Origin: Paenibacillus sp. Root444D2
Lineage (GTDB): Bacteria; Bacillota; Bacilli; Paenibacillales; NBRC-103111
Assembly: GCF_001426375.1 (NCBI RefSeq)
Contig: NZ_LMEO01000050.1
Coordinates: forward strand, 62,001-126,000
Direction of reading: 5' to 3'
DNA length: 64,000 bases
In this document: positions 25,201 through 33,694 of the stretch, piece by piece
Numbering within the stretch: position 1 is the first letter of the stretch
Layout of the letters: each line of letters starts with the position of its first letter
Position numbers and translations under genes: made by a program
The notes under the pieces: generated by a model
Seen by the model: only the letters and a program-made list of their open reading frames with translations
What the model was told of the DNA's origin: nothing
The model's database searches: none

Positions 25201-25275
25201 ATCGACACCCCTCCTAGTATAGCGACTATAGGGCTTCCATTGTTATGTATGCGGACGCAGTATGTTTATATACCC

Positions 25276-25312
25276 AAAAAAAAGACAGAGCACCGCGAAT
25301 TGCGGCCTCTGC
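25276..25312 (-). terminator. Terminator of mntR
   Basis: On the minus strand GGCAGAG/GCCGC, loop AATT, GCGGT/GCTCTGTC forms a stem, followed by eight T. It directly follows the mntR stop at 25313. Confidence 0.9.
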
Positions 25313-25738
25313 CTAGCTTTCTGCTTCTAACTCTTTACGAACATTCATGAGATCATCCATCCGATTCGGTTCTCTTCGAAAATATTCTAATAACGTTTCA
25401 ATACAAGTAATGGAATCCCAGCTTAAATGATGCTCAATTCCTTCTACATCCTTATATATATTGTCCTCTTGGACACCAATAGTCGTTAAGAAATTTTCTA
25501 GAAGTTGATGACGTTCCACTAAACGCTTTCCCATCTTCTTCCCTTTGGGAGTTAACATGAGTCCGCGATATTTTTCATAGATCAAGTAATTATCTTTATC
25601 CAGCTTTTGAATCATTTTAGTTACAGAAGAGGGGTGCACCTCAAGCCCTTCAGCAATGTCGGAGACACGAGCGTAACCTTTCTCGTCAATAAGCTTGTAT
25701 ATTCTCTCCAAATAGTCTTCCATGCTTGGCGTTGCCAT
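25313..25738 (-). CDS. mntR: Manganese-responsive regulator MntR
   Basis: This DtxR-family repressor controls Mn uptake and efflux. The 141 residues have an N-terminal winged helix (VSDIAEGLEVHPSSVTKMIQKL) and a helical dimer domain. Every Mn ligand of Bacillus MntR is present at the same number: D8, E11, H77, E99, E102 and H103. There is no C-terminal SH3 domain, as expected for MntR. The ATG is at 25736-25738, and no Mn transporter gene lies next to it. Confidence 0.96.
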   Translation of the reverse strand: MATPSMEDYLERIYKLIDEKGYARVSDIAEGLEVHPSSVTKMIQKLDKDNYLIYEKYRGLMLTPKGKKMGKRLVERHQLLENFLTTIGVQEDNIYKDVEGIEHHLSWDSITCIETLLEYFRREPNRMDDLMNVRKELEAES

Positions 25739-25901
25739 TGCTTTATTTCCCCCTGCTTTTCCTTTATTTCCTGCCTACTGCTTAACTATCATAATGCATC
25801 AACCCAGACGCGGTCAAATATCCCATGGTTCATTAAGTTATGACGTTGGCACACTAATGTATAACAAAGAATCGAACAGATAGTAGTGAAAGGAGCTTAT
25901 C

Positions 25902-26963
25902 ATGTCTACTGAACTGCTCTCCAGACCCGTGCCAAGCTCGGCTGTTTTCGTGCCGGAGCTTGTTTATTTTGAACCTGACGCGATGAATTATCCTAAAGGA
26001 CAACAAATATATGAATGGGCTAAGCAGCAAGGACTGGACATCCATATGACGACCTCTCATAATCAAATTCGTGATTTGCCCGGTGATTCAGAACTTGAAA
26101 AGTACCGAATTGCGAAACGCACTCTTGTCGTTGGTATTCGAAAAACACTCAAATTCGAAACTTCCAAACCATCTGCCGAGTATGCAATCCCCATTGCTAC
26201 AGGCTGTATGGGGCATTGCCATTATTGTTATCTTCAAACGACAATGGGAGCTAAACCTTATATACGTATCTATGTAAATATGGACGATATCCTAGATGCT
26301 GCCAAACAGTATATCGAGGAGCGAGAACCGGAAATCACCCGCTTTGAAGCCGCTTGTACCTCTGACCCCGTCGGACTAGAGCATATCTCAGGCTCATTAA
26401 AGCAATTAATTGAGTTTATGGGTCAACAAAAGAATGGTCGTCTGCGTTTTGTAACCAAATACCATCATGTAGAACCTTTGTTAGATGCCAAACATAACAA
26501 ACATACACGATTTCGTTTTAGTGTGAATGCGGACTACGTCATTAAAAACTTCGAGCCTGGCACATCCAAGTTCCAAGAACGAATCGAAGCCGCTGGCAAA
26601 GTAGCCCATGCAGGCTATCCGCTAGGCTTTATTATTGCGCCAATCATTTGGCATGAAGGATGGGAAGAAGGCTATGCCACTTTACTGGAACGACTTTATA
26701 AAGAACTACCTGCTGAGGCAACCAAAGATTTAACATTTGAAATGATACAGCATCGTTTCACAAAGACAGCCAAAAATATCATCGAAAAAAGATATCCAAA
26801 AACGAAACTAGAAATGGACGAAGAAAAACGAAAGTACAAATGGGGAAAATACGGGAAAGGAAAATATGTCTACAAAGATGAACAAGCAAACGCACTAAGG
26901 GAATTTATCACAGATCAAATCTTTGATAAATTCCCTGATGCGAAAATTGAATATTTTACTTAA
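25902..26963 (+). CDS. splB: Spore photoproduct lyase
   Basis: A radical-SAM enzyme that directly reverses the thymine dimer photoproduct formed in UV-irradiated spores. The 353 residues carry the CxxxCxxC cluster motif as CMGHCHYC (C102, C106, C109) and the H-donor cysteine in ACTSDP (C152), equivalent to C141 of Bacillus. The ATG follows GAAAGGAG. No splA lies upstream. The gene ends flush against the convergent ccdA stop with no intervening base. Confidence 0.96.
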   Translation: MSTELLSRPVPSSAVFVPELVYFEPDAMNYPKGQQIYEWAKQQGLDIHMTTSHNQIRDLPGDSELEKYRIAKRTLVVGIRKTLKFETSKPSAEYAIPIATGCMGHCHYCYLQTTMGAKPYIRIYVNMDDILDAAKQYIEEREPEITRFEAACTSDPVGLEHISGSLKQLIEFMGQQKNGRLRFVTKYHHVEPLLDAKHNKHTRFRFSVNADYVIKNFEPGTSKFQERIEAAGKVAHAGYPLGFIIAPIIWHEGWEEGYATLLERLYKELPAEATKDLTFEMIQHRFTKTAKNIIEKRYPKTKLEMDEEKRKYKWGKYGKGKYVYKDEQANALREFITDQIFDKFPDAKIEYFT

Positions 26964-27677
26964 CTAAAACTTTAACCAATCGGGGGTTATGGAGTTTAAC
27001 CAAAGCGTGATTTGCGTCATTTTGCCTGTATAGAGCAGAACCGCAATGACGATCATCAAGCCCCCTCCTATTTTCATAATCAGGTTTGAATAGCGTAGTA
27101 TCCATTTCGTAGATCCTATAAAAAAAGATAGTACAAAAAATGGAATCGCAAAGCCTAGCGAATAAGCAGTCGTTAATTGGAACCAGGTACCAGGTTCCGT
27201 TGTAGCGAGCGCAAGGATCGCCGACAGAATAGGACCAACACAAGGGGACCACCCTGCTGCAAACCCCATTCCAACTAGAACAGAACCAATATAGCCAGCA
27301 GGACGAAATTTGATTTGTAATTTACGTTCCTTCATTAACCATTGAGGTTGGAAAATGCCGAGTAGGAACAAGCCCATGATGAAAATTAATAAAGCTGCTA
27401 TTTGTCGAAGCAAATCACGATAATCGATGAAAAAATTGCCTAGGAAGCCTGCTGTTAAGCCTAATGCATAGAAAATGATCGAAAACCCCACGATAAAACT
27501 TAACGTATGAAGCATCGTTTGACGTCGAACGGCCGAAGATGATTCCCCTGATTTCAACTCACTAACTGAAATTCCCGTTATGTAAGAAAGATAAGAAGGA
27601 TATAAGGGCAAACAACAAGGTGATATGAAGGAAGCAATTCCCGCCCATAGAGCAATCCACAAATTAACAGAATCCAT
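26964..27677 (-). CDS. ccdA: CcdA-type thiol-disulfide electron carrier
   Basis: This DsbD-family membrane protein passes reducing power across the membrane for cytochrome c maturation and spore formation. The 237 residues have six TM helices and the paired motifs SPCCLPLYPSYLSY and GWSPCVGPIL, whose cysteines form the redox pair. The ATG is one base after znuB, so it is the last gene of the znuA-znuC-znuB transcript. The pairing with zinc uptake is unusual. Confidence 0.9.
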   Translation of the reverse strand: MDSVNLWIALWAGIASFISPCCLPLYPSYLSYITGISVSELKSGESSSAVRRQTMLHTLSFIVGFSIIFYALGLTAGFLGNFFIDYRDLLRQIAALLIFIMGLFLLGIFQPQWLMKERKLQIKFRPAGYIGSVLVGMGFAAGWSPCVGPILSAILALATTEPGTWFQLTTAYSLGFAIPFFVLSFFIGSTKWILRYSNLIMKIGGGLMIVIAVLLYTGKMTQITLWLNSITPDWLKF

Positions 27678-27678
27678 A

Positions 27679-28479
27679 TTAAATCCTCAATCCTCTTTTC
27701 AAAATGATCCCGCTCAATATCGCAATGAGAGTGAGCACAACAGTTCCGCCCGGAGCAAGATCCCATACACCCGCAACGACAAGACCAATAATAACAGCAA
27801 TTTCGGAAAATAGTATCGCTAAAAAGACGGAGTGCTTAAAGCTCCGAGCGATCAATAAACTGCACGCGACTGGTATCGTTAATAATGAGGAAACTAACAA
27901 TGCTCCGACAATTTTGATAGCGACTGATATCACAAGTGCCGTTAGCATTGTAATCATCATATTATAATACTTTAGCGGTAGTCCACTTACACTCGCTGCA
28001 TCTTCATCAAAAAACATAAGAAAGAACTCTTTGAAATGGGACGCGATTACGCCGACAACGAGTACACAAACACCAAAAACAACCCATAGATCGGTTGAAT
28101 CCAATGTGTAAATACTGCCGAACAAATAGCTCATAACGTTCATATTAAAGCCTTTGCCAATGGTAAAGAGGAGAGTTGCCAGTGCAACTCCGCCTGACAT
28201 AATAATGGCTATAGAAAGCTCTGCGTAAGTCTTGTAGGCTTTGCGCAAACGTTCAATGGCAAACGATGCAAGCAAAGCGAACACGAGTCCAACACCCAAA
28301 GGATATACGTTAATGAGAAATCCAAGAGCAACACCTGCAATTGAAACATGAGCAAGTGTATCCCCAATCATTGACAACCGTCGAAGGACAAGAAAAACGC
28401 CCATTAAAGGCGCTGTAAGCCCAATCAGAATGCCGCCAATTAATGCACGCTGAAAAAAGTATTCCGTAAATATGTCCAA
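27679..28479 (-). CDS. znuB: Zinc ABC transporter permease ZnuB
   Basis: The 266-residue permease of the ABC-3 family has about eight TM helices with LRRLSMIGDTLAHVSIAGVALG and KIVGALLVSSLLTIPVACSLL, typical of ZnuB/AdcB. The start is TTG (28477-28479) behind TAGGAGCGGG. It lies 53 bases after znuC. Zinc rather than manganese is inferred from the His-rich partners and Zur-like box. Confidence 0.9.
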   Translation of the reverse strand: MDIFTEYFFQRALIGGILIGLTAPLMGVFLVLRRLSMIGDTLAHVSIAGVALGFLINVYPLGVGLVFALLASFAIERLRKAYKTYAELSIAIIMSGGVALATLLFTIGKGFNMNVMSYLFGSIYTLDSTDLWVVFGVCVLVVGVIASHFKEFFLMFFDEDAASVSGLPLKYYNMMITMLTALVISVAIKIVGALLVSSLLTIPVACSLLIARSFKHSVFLAILFSEIAVIIGLVVAGVWDLAPGGTVVLTLIAILSGIILKRGLRI

Positions 28480-28532
28480 AATGCCCGCTCCTAATATAGG
28501 GATCTTTGTTCGGATAACAAAGTCTCTCCTCT

Positions 28533-29312
28533 TTATTGAACTCCGATCATCTCACGTATCTGGCCGATTGAGTGTGTCAAATTCGTCTCACGACAATCCT
28601 CCGGATCATGGGTATGCTTGACATAAAACTTAATGCCGCCGCTTACCTTCTGCGGCTCCGTACCTAAATATGACTGCATCATGTCCATATCATGGGACAC
28701 CATGATGAAGGTCATATGATGATGCTGGTGCATATGACGGATCATTCGAAAAAATCCGACCTGCGTTTCAGCATCGATGCCAACCGTCGGCTCATCGAGA
28801 ATGAGCAGCTCCGGGTTGTTTACGATCGCGCGTGCAAGGAAAGCACGCTGCTGTTGCCCGCCAGATAGTTGACCGATGCGTCGGTCAGCCAAATCCTCGA
28901 TGCGCATCGCAAGCATCGCATCTTCGGCCTTTTGAAGATCTGCTTTAGTCAATCGGCGATAGACCCGCTTCTTGCTATACATGCCTGATAAAACAATTTC
29001 CCTGACTGTAGCTGGGAATAAGGGATTGAACGCATTTTTTTGAGGAACATAACCGATGCGTTCCCAATCCTTGAATTGGCTCAGCGATCGATCAAATAGC
29101 CTGATCTCGCCAACTGTTGGTTTCAACAGACCGACAAGCATTTTAAGCAGTGTGGTTTTCCCAGCACCATTGGAACCAATCACGCCAACAAAATCACGTT
29201 CAAGGACATCGAAATGAAGCTTCTCTATCACTTTCTTATTATCATAAGAGAATGAAAGGTTATCCATAGATACTATGCTCCGATGGCAAAAGTTTTTACT
29301 GCTATTCTCCAT
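28533..29312 (-). CDS. znuC: Zinc ABC transporter ATP-binding protein ZnuC
   Basis: The 259 residues contain Walker A GSNGAGKTTLLKM, signature LSGGQQQRAFLARA, Walker B ELLILDEPTVGIDA and a switch His in VSHDMD. The C-terminal tail has a His-Asp segment (VKHTHDPEDC) often seen in zinc importers. It provides energy to ZnuB. The ATG is at 29310-29312. Confidence 0.93.
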   Translation of the reverse strand: MENSSKNFCHRSIVSMDNLSFSYDNKKVIEKLHFDVLERDFVGVIGSNGAGKTTLLKMLVGLLKPTVGEIRLFDRSLSQFKDWERIGYVPQKNAFNPLFPATVREIVLSGMYSKKRVYRRLTKADLQKAEDAMLAMRIEDLADRRIGQLSGGQQQRAFLARAIVNNPELLILDEPTVGIDAETQVGFFRMIRHMHQHHHMTFIMVSHDMDMMQSYLGTEPQKVSGGIKFYVKHTHDPEDCRETNLTHSIGQIREMIGVQ

Positions 29313-29353
29313 CTTCTTACTCCTGACTCATTAAGAATGGAACTACACATATC

Positions 29354-30277
29354 TTATTGTAAGGCAATAACTAGGTTTTTCAAATTTTCGTCCATGATCG
29401 AGATATAATCTTTACCTGCCTTCATTTGTTCATCCGTTAATCCCTCAATCGGGTTAAGTACCATCGTGTCCACTTTAGCATCTTTTGCCAACGTTTTGGC
29501 TAATTTATCAGATACCAGTTCTTCAAAGAAAATATATTTCAAACCATGTTCTTTCAAAAACTCATTCATTTTTTTCAAATCCTGAGCCGTCGGCTCCGCA
29601 TCCGGTGATAATCCCATTATGGACATTTGTGTCAAACCATAATCCCTGCATAAATAAGCAAACGCGTGATGGGAAACCGCAATCTCTTTCTTCGATGTAA
29701 GAGCAATTTCCTTTTTGTATCGCGCATTCAAATCGGTCAACTTCGCTGCATAATTCGTATAATTTTGCTCAAAAACATCCTTGTGAGCAGGATCCGCTTC
29801 TATCAGTGCTATTTTAATATTATTAGCCATTTTCACAGCGTTTAACGGGCTTAACCAAGCATGAGGGTCATATTCCTCTTTATTTTCCGTCGTTTTTATT
29901 AAATCTGCCCCTTTACTGGCCTCAACAACCTTTAGAGTCGAGTCTCCTGACAAACTACCGAGGAAGTCCTTTACCCAACCTTCAAATCCCGCTCCTTGAT
30001 ACACAAAAACCTGGGCTTGGGTCATATTTTTAATGTCTCTGCTCTTTGGCGACCAATCATGCGGTTCCACGCCAGCTGGGACCAAATTAATTGCATTCAC
30101 ATACTCCCCGCCAATGTTGCGGGTAAATTCATAAAGAGGATAAAAACTAGTCACCACATTGACTTTGCCTTGAACCATCTTAGCTTTCGAACTTGCAGGA
30201 CTTCCACAACCAGCCATGACAACAGTTAAAATAGCCAACAAGACTATGTAAAGAACTCTCTTATTTCTTATCATCAT
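29354..30277 (-). CDS. znuA: Zinc-binding lipoprotein ZnuA
   Basis: This cluster A-I solute-binding protein has a lipoprotein signal (VLLAILTVVMAGC) and zinc ligand residues in GVEPHDWSP, DPHAWLSP and AVSHHAFAYL. Between these lies a short loop EENKEEYD-like region rather than a long His-rich stretch. The 307-residue start (30275-30277, MMIRNKR) is supported by GGGTGG; an upstream in-frame start at 30292 is less well spaced. It is the first gene of the znu operon. Confidence 0.92.
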   Translation of the reverse strand: MMIRNKRVLYIVLLAILTVVMAGCGSPASSKAKMVQGKVNVVTSFYPLYEFTRNIGGEYVNAINLVPAGVEPHDWSPKSRDIKNMTQAQVFVYQGAGFEGWVKDFLGSLSGDSTLKVVEASKGADLIKTTENKEEYDPHAWLSPLNAVKMANNIKIALIEADPAHKDVFEQNYTNYAAKLTDLNARYKKEIALTSKKEIAVSHHAFAYLCRDYGLTQMSIMGLSPDAEPTAQDLKKMNEFLKEHGLKYIFFEELVSDKLAKTLAKDAKVDTMVLNPIEGLTDEQMKAGKDYISIMDENLKNLVIALQ

Positions 30278-30297
30278 AACCAACCCACCCATTTTCT

Positions 30298-30355
30298 AAA
30301 TCGTAATTATTTTTATTAACGAATTGATTATACGAGTCCCCTTAATTGAAGTCAA
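30298..30355 (-). promoter_or_regulatory. znu promoter with Zur-like box
   Basis: On the minus strand TTGACT (30350-30355), a 17-base spacer and TATAAT (30327-30332) form a strong sigma-A promoter. Just downstream, covering the expected start site, lies a Zur-box-like element: plus strand AAATCGTAATTATT (30298-30311) and ATTAACGA (30315-30322). The left half matches the Bacillus Zur half-site TCGTAAT exactly; the right half is imperfect and displaced. Repression by Zur under zinc-replete conditions is inferred. Confidence 0.6.
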
Positions 30356-30373
30356 TACATCAAAGTGTAAAAA

Positions 30374-30407
30374 ACAAAAAAGCCAGCTGTCGAATTCACA
30401 GCATGGC
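30374..30407 (-). terminator. Terminator of the lipoprotein gene
   Basis: GCCAGCTGTC (30382-30391) pairs with the GCATGGC-containing arm up to 30407, giving a stem with a bulge. Six T follow on the minus strand. It separates the lipoprotein gene from the znu promoter. Confidence 0.75.
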
Positions 30408-30438
30408 CCCATCTGTATCAGTTATTGATTCGTTTTTG

Positions 30439-30867
30439 TTATTTCGATTGACCTCCACCACCATCTGTCTTTTTCGAACTGCCAGAATCCCCCTCCTTCG
30501 ACTCTCCTGATTCACTACCTTTCTTGCCACCTGAATCCTTATTACTTGTATCCCCACTTTTCTTAGAATCAGATGGTTTATCACTTTCCTCTTTTAACTT
30601 CTTATAACGTTCTTCTGATTGTTTAATAAGCTTTTTATCCTGTTCAATCTTATATTGAAGAATCTCATTGTACATCTCATATTGCTTTTTCAACTCTTGA
30701 TCAATAATACTTTCTTTTCCCTTCGTACTTTGTGTTTTAGATTTCGATTCACCCTTTTTGGCATCTTCCTTCTTCTTACCCGAGTCGCCACCGAAAATCG
30801 AACAAGCCGATATAAGAATGACCATCCCTGTTATACCTATTAATTTCACAAGAAACCGAACACTCAT
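30439..30867 (-). CDS. Small charged lipoprotein of unknown function
   Basis: A 142-residue protein with a lipoprotein signal (KLIGITGMVILISAC), then a Lys/Glu/Ser-rich region with a probable coiled coil (QELKKQYEMYNEILQYKIEQ and SEERYKKLKEESDK) and a Gly/Ser/Lys-rich tail. The ATG at 30865-30867 follows GGAGTGAGG; the in-frame ATG 11 codons earlier was rejected. I do not recognise a domain. It is expected on the outer face of the membrane. Confidence 0.75.
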   Translation of the reverse strand: MSVRFLVKLIGITGMVILISACSIFGGDSGKKKEDAKKGESKSKTQSTKGKESIIDQELKKQYEMYNEILQYKIEQDKKLIKQSEERYKKLKEESDKPSDSKKSGDTSNKDSGGKKGSESGESKEGDSGSSKKTDGGGGQSK

Positions 30868-30932
30868 ATGCCTCACTCCGTGGTTAGTTTCCTTTATCAT
30901 GCCCCACTCATATTAAAAACACCCATACTAAA

Positions 30933-30974
30933 ACAAACACCCCATCCGGGAAAAATAAGGGATGAGGTGTTTGT
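30933..30974 (-). terminator. Terminator of metG
   Basis: ACAAACACCCCATCC (30933-30947) pairs with GGATGAGGTGTTTGT (30960-30974), 15 bp with one mismatch, and a TTTTAG stretch follows on the minus strand. It lies 14 bases after the metG stop. Confidence 0.85.
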
Positions 30975-30988
30975 TCGTTTGGCTTCTA

Positions 30989-32989
30989 TTACTTTACAAT
31001 TGCTCCATTAGGCATCGAATCAGGGACTGTAGCAAGTGTTAACTGGTCGCCATGTGAAGCGGCGAGAATCATACCTTGAGACAACTCGCCGCGCAGCTTG
31101 ACGGGCTTTAAATTCGTGACGCAAATCACTTTGCGTCCAGCAAGCTCTTCGGGCGAGTAAAACTTCGCGATGCCCGATACAACCTGGCGCTGCTCGTATC
31201 CGAGGTCGAGCTGCAGCTTGAGAAGCTTATCGGCGCCTTTCACAGGCTCCGCCGATATCACCTGTGCTACGCGCAGCTCCACCTTGGCGAAATCGTCAAT
31301 CGCGATTTCGTCCTTTGCTTCAGGCGTGGGCACTGTGTTGGCAGCAGCCGCAGGTGCTGCTGCAGTCGCTTCATCGGCGCTAGATGCAGCGCCGCCTCCC
31401 ATGGCCTCGACGATGAAGGCGACTTCTGCCTCTACGTCCAGTCGAGGGAACATAGGCTCTCCCTTCTGCACTTTAGTGCCAGCAGGGAGATGCCCGAACG
31501 TTTGCACGCTCTCCCATGCGGTCAAACGTGGCAGAACTTCGTCAGCTATGCCCAGCTGCTGCCAAATCAGTTGCGGCGTCTTCGTCAAGAACGGACGCAG
31601 CAATACGGATGAAATGCGCTGGGATTCTGCCAGCACATACATTACGGAGCCAAGTGTCTCGCGCTTGGCATCATCCTTCACCATCGACCACGGCTGCGTC
31701 TCGTCGATATATTTATTCGTGCGGCTGATAAGCTGCCACACCGCTGAAAGCGCGATGGAAAATTCCATCTTTTCCATCGCTTCCTCGTACTTCGCTACCG
31801 TAGAACGAACAGTCTCCAAGAGACTTTCGTCAAATTCGGTAGCCCCCGCAGCATACGCGGGAATCTTGCCTGCAAAATACTTATCGATCATAACGATCGT
31901 ACGGTTCAATAGATTCCCGAGATCATTAGCGAGGTCATGATTGACTCGCTCAACAAAACTTTCCGGCGTAAATGTTCCATCCGCCCCAAAAGGCACTTCG
32001 CGCATGAGATAGTAACGCAGCGCATCTAATCCGTAACGGTCGATCAACGTAACCGGATCGACAACATTCCCTTTGGACTTCGACATTTTGCCGTCCTTCA
32101 TGAGCAGCCAGCCGTGCGCAAACACCTTTTTCGGCAAAGGTAAATCAAGAGCCATCAACATAATTGGCCAATAAATCGTGTGGAATCGAACAATCTCTTT
32201 ACTCATTAAATGAACATCTGCAGGCCAATATTTCTTAAATTTACTTTCATCTTCGGAGCCATAACCAAGTGCAGTAATGTAGTTGGAAAGAGCATCGATC
32301 CAGACATAAATGACATGCTTCGGATCCCCTGGAACTTTAATTCCCCAGTCGAATGTCGTTCTGGAAACTGCCAAATCCTCAAGACCTGGTTTAATAAAGT
32401 TATTCAGCATTTCATTTTTACGAGATTCTGGGTGGATGAAATCCGGATGTTCCTCATAATACTGCACTAAGCGATCGGCATACTTGCTCATCCGGAAGAA
32501 ATAAGTTTGCTCCTTCATTTTCTCCACAGGTCGCCCACAATCTGGACATTTCCCATCTACTAGCTTGCTTTCAGGGAAAAAAGACTCATCAGGAATACAG
32601 TACCAGCCCTCATATTCGCCTAAATAAATATCCCCTTGATCCAGTAGTCTTTGAAAAATCTTACCAACGGCATCTTTATGACGATCTTCGGTTGTTCGAA
32701 TAAAATCATCGTATGAAATATCCAGCTTCGCCCAAAGCTCTTTGATTCCTGAAACAATATGATCTACAAATTGCTGAGGCGTCGTCCCTTTCTCTTGGGC
32801 CTTGCGCTCGATCTTTTGACCATGTTCATCCGTACCTGTTAAATACCTGACATCAAAGCCGCGCAGTCGCTTGTAACGTGCCATAGCGTCCCCGGCTACC
32901 GTAGAATAAGCGTGACCAATATGCAGCTTATCACTCGGGTAATAAATTGGTGTTGTAATGTAAAATGTTTTCGATTGCGTTGACATCAT
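30989..32989 (-). CDS. metG: Methionyl-tRNA synthetase
   Basis: This class Ia synthetase charges tRNA-Met. The 666 residues have the HIGH-type motif KLHIGHAYSTVAGD, TGTDEHGQKIERKA, the KMSKS loop DGKMSKSKGNVVDP, and a C-terminal EMAP/tRNA-binding domain (IDDFAKVELRVAQVISAEPV to the end). The zinc knuckle is partly degraded: CIPDE replaces the usual CxxC, while CPDC is kept. Two adjacent ATGs (32987, 32984) are possible starts after AGGAGG. A Met T-box leader controls it. Confidence 0.97.
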   Translation of the reverse strand: MMSTQSKTFYITTPIYYPSDKLHIGHAYSTVAGDAMARYKRLRGFDVRYLTGTDEHGQKIERKAQEKGTTPQQFVDHIVSGIKELWAKLDISYDDFIRTTEDRHKDAVGKIFQRLLDQGDIYLGEYEGWYCIPDESFFPESKLVDGKCPDCGRPVEKMKEQTYFFRMSKYADRLVQYYEEHPDFIHPESRKNEMLNNFIKPGLEDLAVSRTTFDWGIKVPGDPKHVIYVWIDALSNYITALGYGSEDESKFKKYWPADVHLMSKEIVRFHTIYWPIMLMALDLPLPKKVFAHGWLLMKDGKMSKSKGNVVDPVTLIDRYGLDALRYYLMREVPFGADGTFTPESFVERVNHDLANDLGNLLNRTIVMIDKYFAGKIPAYAAGATEFDESLLETVRSTVAKYEEAMEKMEFSIALSAVWQLISRTNKYIDETQPWSMVKDDAKRETLGSVMYVLAESQRISSVLLRPFLTKTPQLIWQQLGIADEVLPRLTAWESVQTFGHLPAGTKVQKGEPMFPRLDVEAEVAFIVEAMGGGAASSADEATAAAPAAAANTVPTPEAKDEIAIDDFAKVELRVAQVISAEPVKGADKLLKLQLDLGYEQRQVVSGIAKFYSPEELAGRKVICVTNLKPVKLRGELSQGMILAASHGDQLTLATVPDSMPNGAIVK

Positions 32990-33014
32990 TCGTTCCTCCT
33001 AGCAAATAGTAGAA

Positions 33015-33322
33015 AACACAAAAAGCCCTCATCCATCTTGGGACGAGAGCTGAACTCACGCGGTACCACCCAGGTTCCCCCGCCTTTCACAAGCTCGGGG
33101 CTCAGTAAGTCGATTACGACTTGCCCATTAACGCTGGGACACGAGGCCAGCTTACTCCCTTTTTGCCATTTGCTTCACAAATGCAATAAAGGGCAGCTCG
33201 AAGGCCTATTCTCCGGGACCATATTCCAAACCTCATCCTATACCGGCTTTCACCTAACCCGGCTCTCTGTTTATAGGCATCCGTTTGTACTTATCCGTTC
33301 ATCGAAACCATATATACAACTT
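33015..33322 (-). ncRNA. T-box leader, methionine specifier
   Basis: The conserved T-box sequence GGGTGGTACCGCG is at 33059-33071 (minus strand). A terminator stem AGCTCTCGTCC/GGATGAGGGCT with a T-run lies at 33022-33052. In the 5' stem I region the specifier loop reads GAATATGG, with ATG (Met) at 33220-33222. Uncharged tRNA-Met should stabilise the antiterminator and switch on metG. The exact 5' end is set from the promoter at 33329-33358. Confidence 0.9.
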
Positions 33323-33328
33323 AAGGCA

Positions 33329-33358
33329 AATATATCGAAAAAATGAGCTGCCTGTCAA
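33329..33358 (-). promoter_or_regulatory. Sigma-A promoter of the metG T-box
   Basis: A perfect TTGACA (33353-33358, minus strand), an 18-base spacer and TATATT (33329-33334). The -35 hexamer overlaps the stop codon of the upstream gene yidD (33355). Confidence 0.8.
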
Positions 33359-33603
33359 GCAGACTGATCGTTATGAGATAAATTTTCCGCTCGTGCCGGC
33401 ACATGATCAACACCACCTGGATGAAAAGGATGGCATTTACAAATTCGTTTCACCGACAACCAGGATCCCTTCAACGCACCGTGAACTTCAATTGCTTCTA
33501 ATGCATATTGCGAACAAGTGGGATAGAATCGGCAAGTCGGCGGCTTCAACGGAGAAATAAACTTCCGATAGAAATGAATAGGTACTTGTAAAGTTTTTTT
33601 CAA
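33355..33603 (-). CDS. yidD: Membrane protein insertion efficiency factor YidD
   Basis: This 82-residue protein carries the YidD pattern: FYRKFISPLKPPTCRFYPTCSQYALEAI, then KGSWLSVKRICKCHPFHPGGVD. It is a small amphipathic protein thought to assist YidC-dependent membrane insertion. The TTG start (33601-33603) has a GGGAGAGGG site. The end of the gene carries the metG promoter -35. Confidence 0.93.
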   Translation of the reverse strand: MKKTLQVPIHFYRKFISPLKPPTCRFYPTCSQYALEAIEVHGALKGSWLSVKRICKCHPFHPGGVDHVPARAENLSHNDQSA

Positions 33604-33694
33604 CCGAGCCCTCTCCCTACTCCATTGTTTTTCAAAACATGCTGCTCATCCATCATGCCTGAAAAAAAGGACAGAGTCAATTCAAGCCTTCGTG

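Noticed and set aside
25840..25900. Sigma-G promoter of splB
   Set aside because: CACACTA near 25850 resembles a sigma-G -10, but no acceptable -35 lies 17-18 bases upstream, so it was not called.
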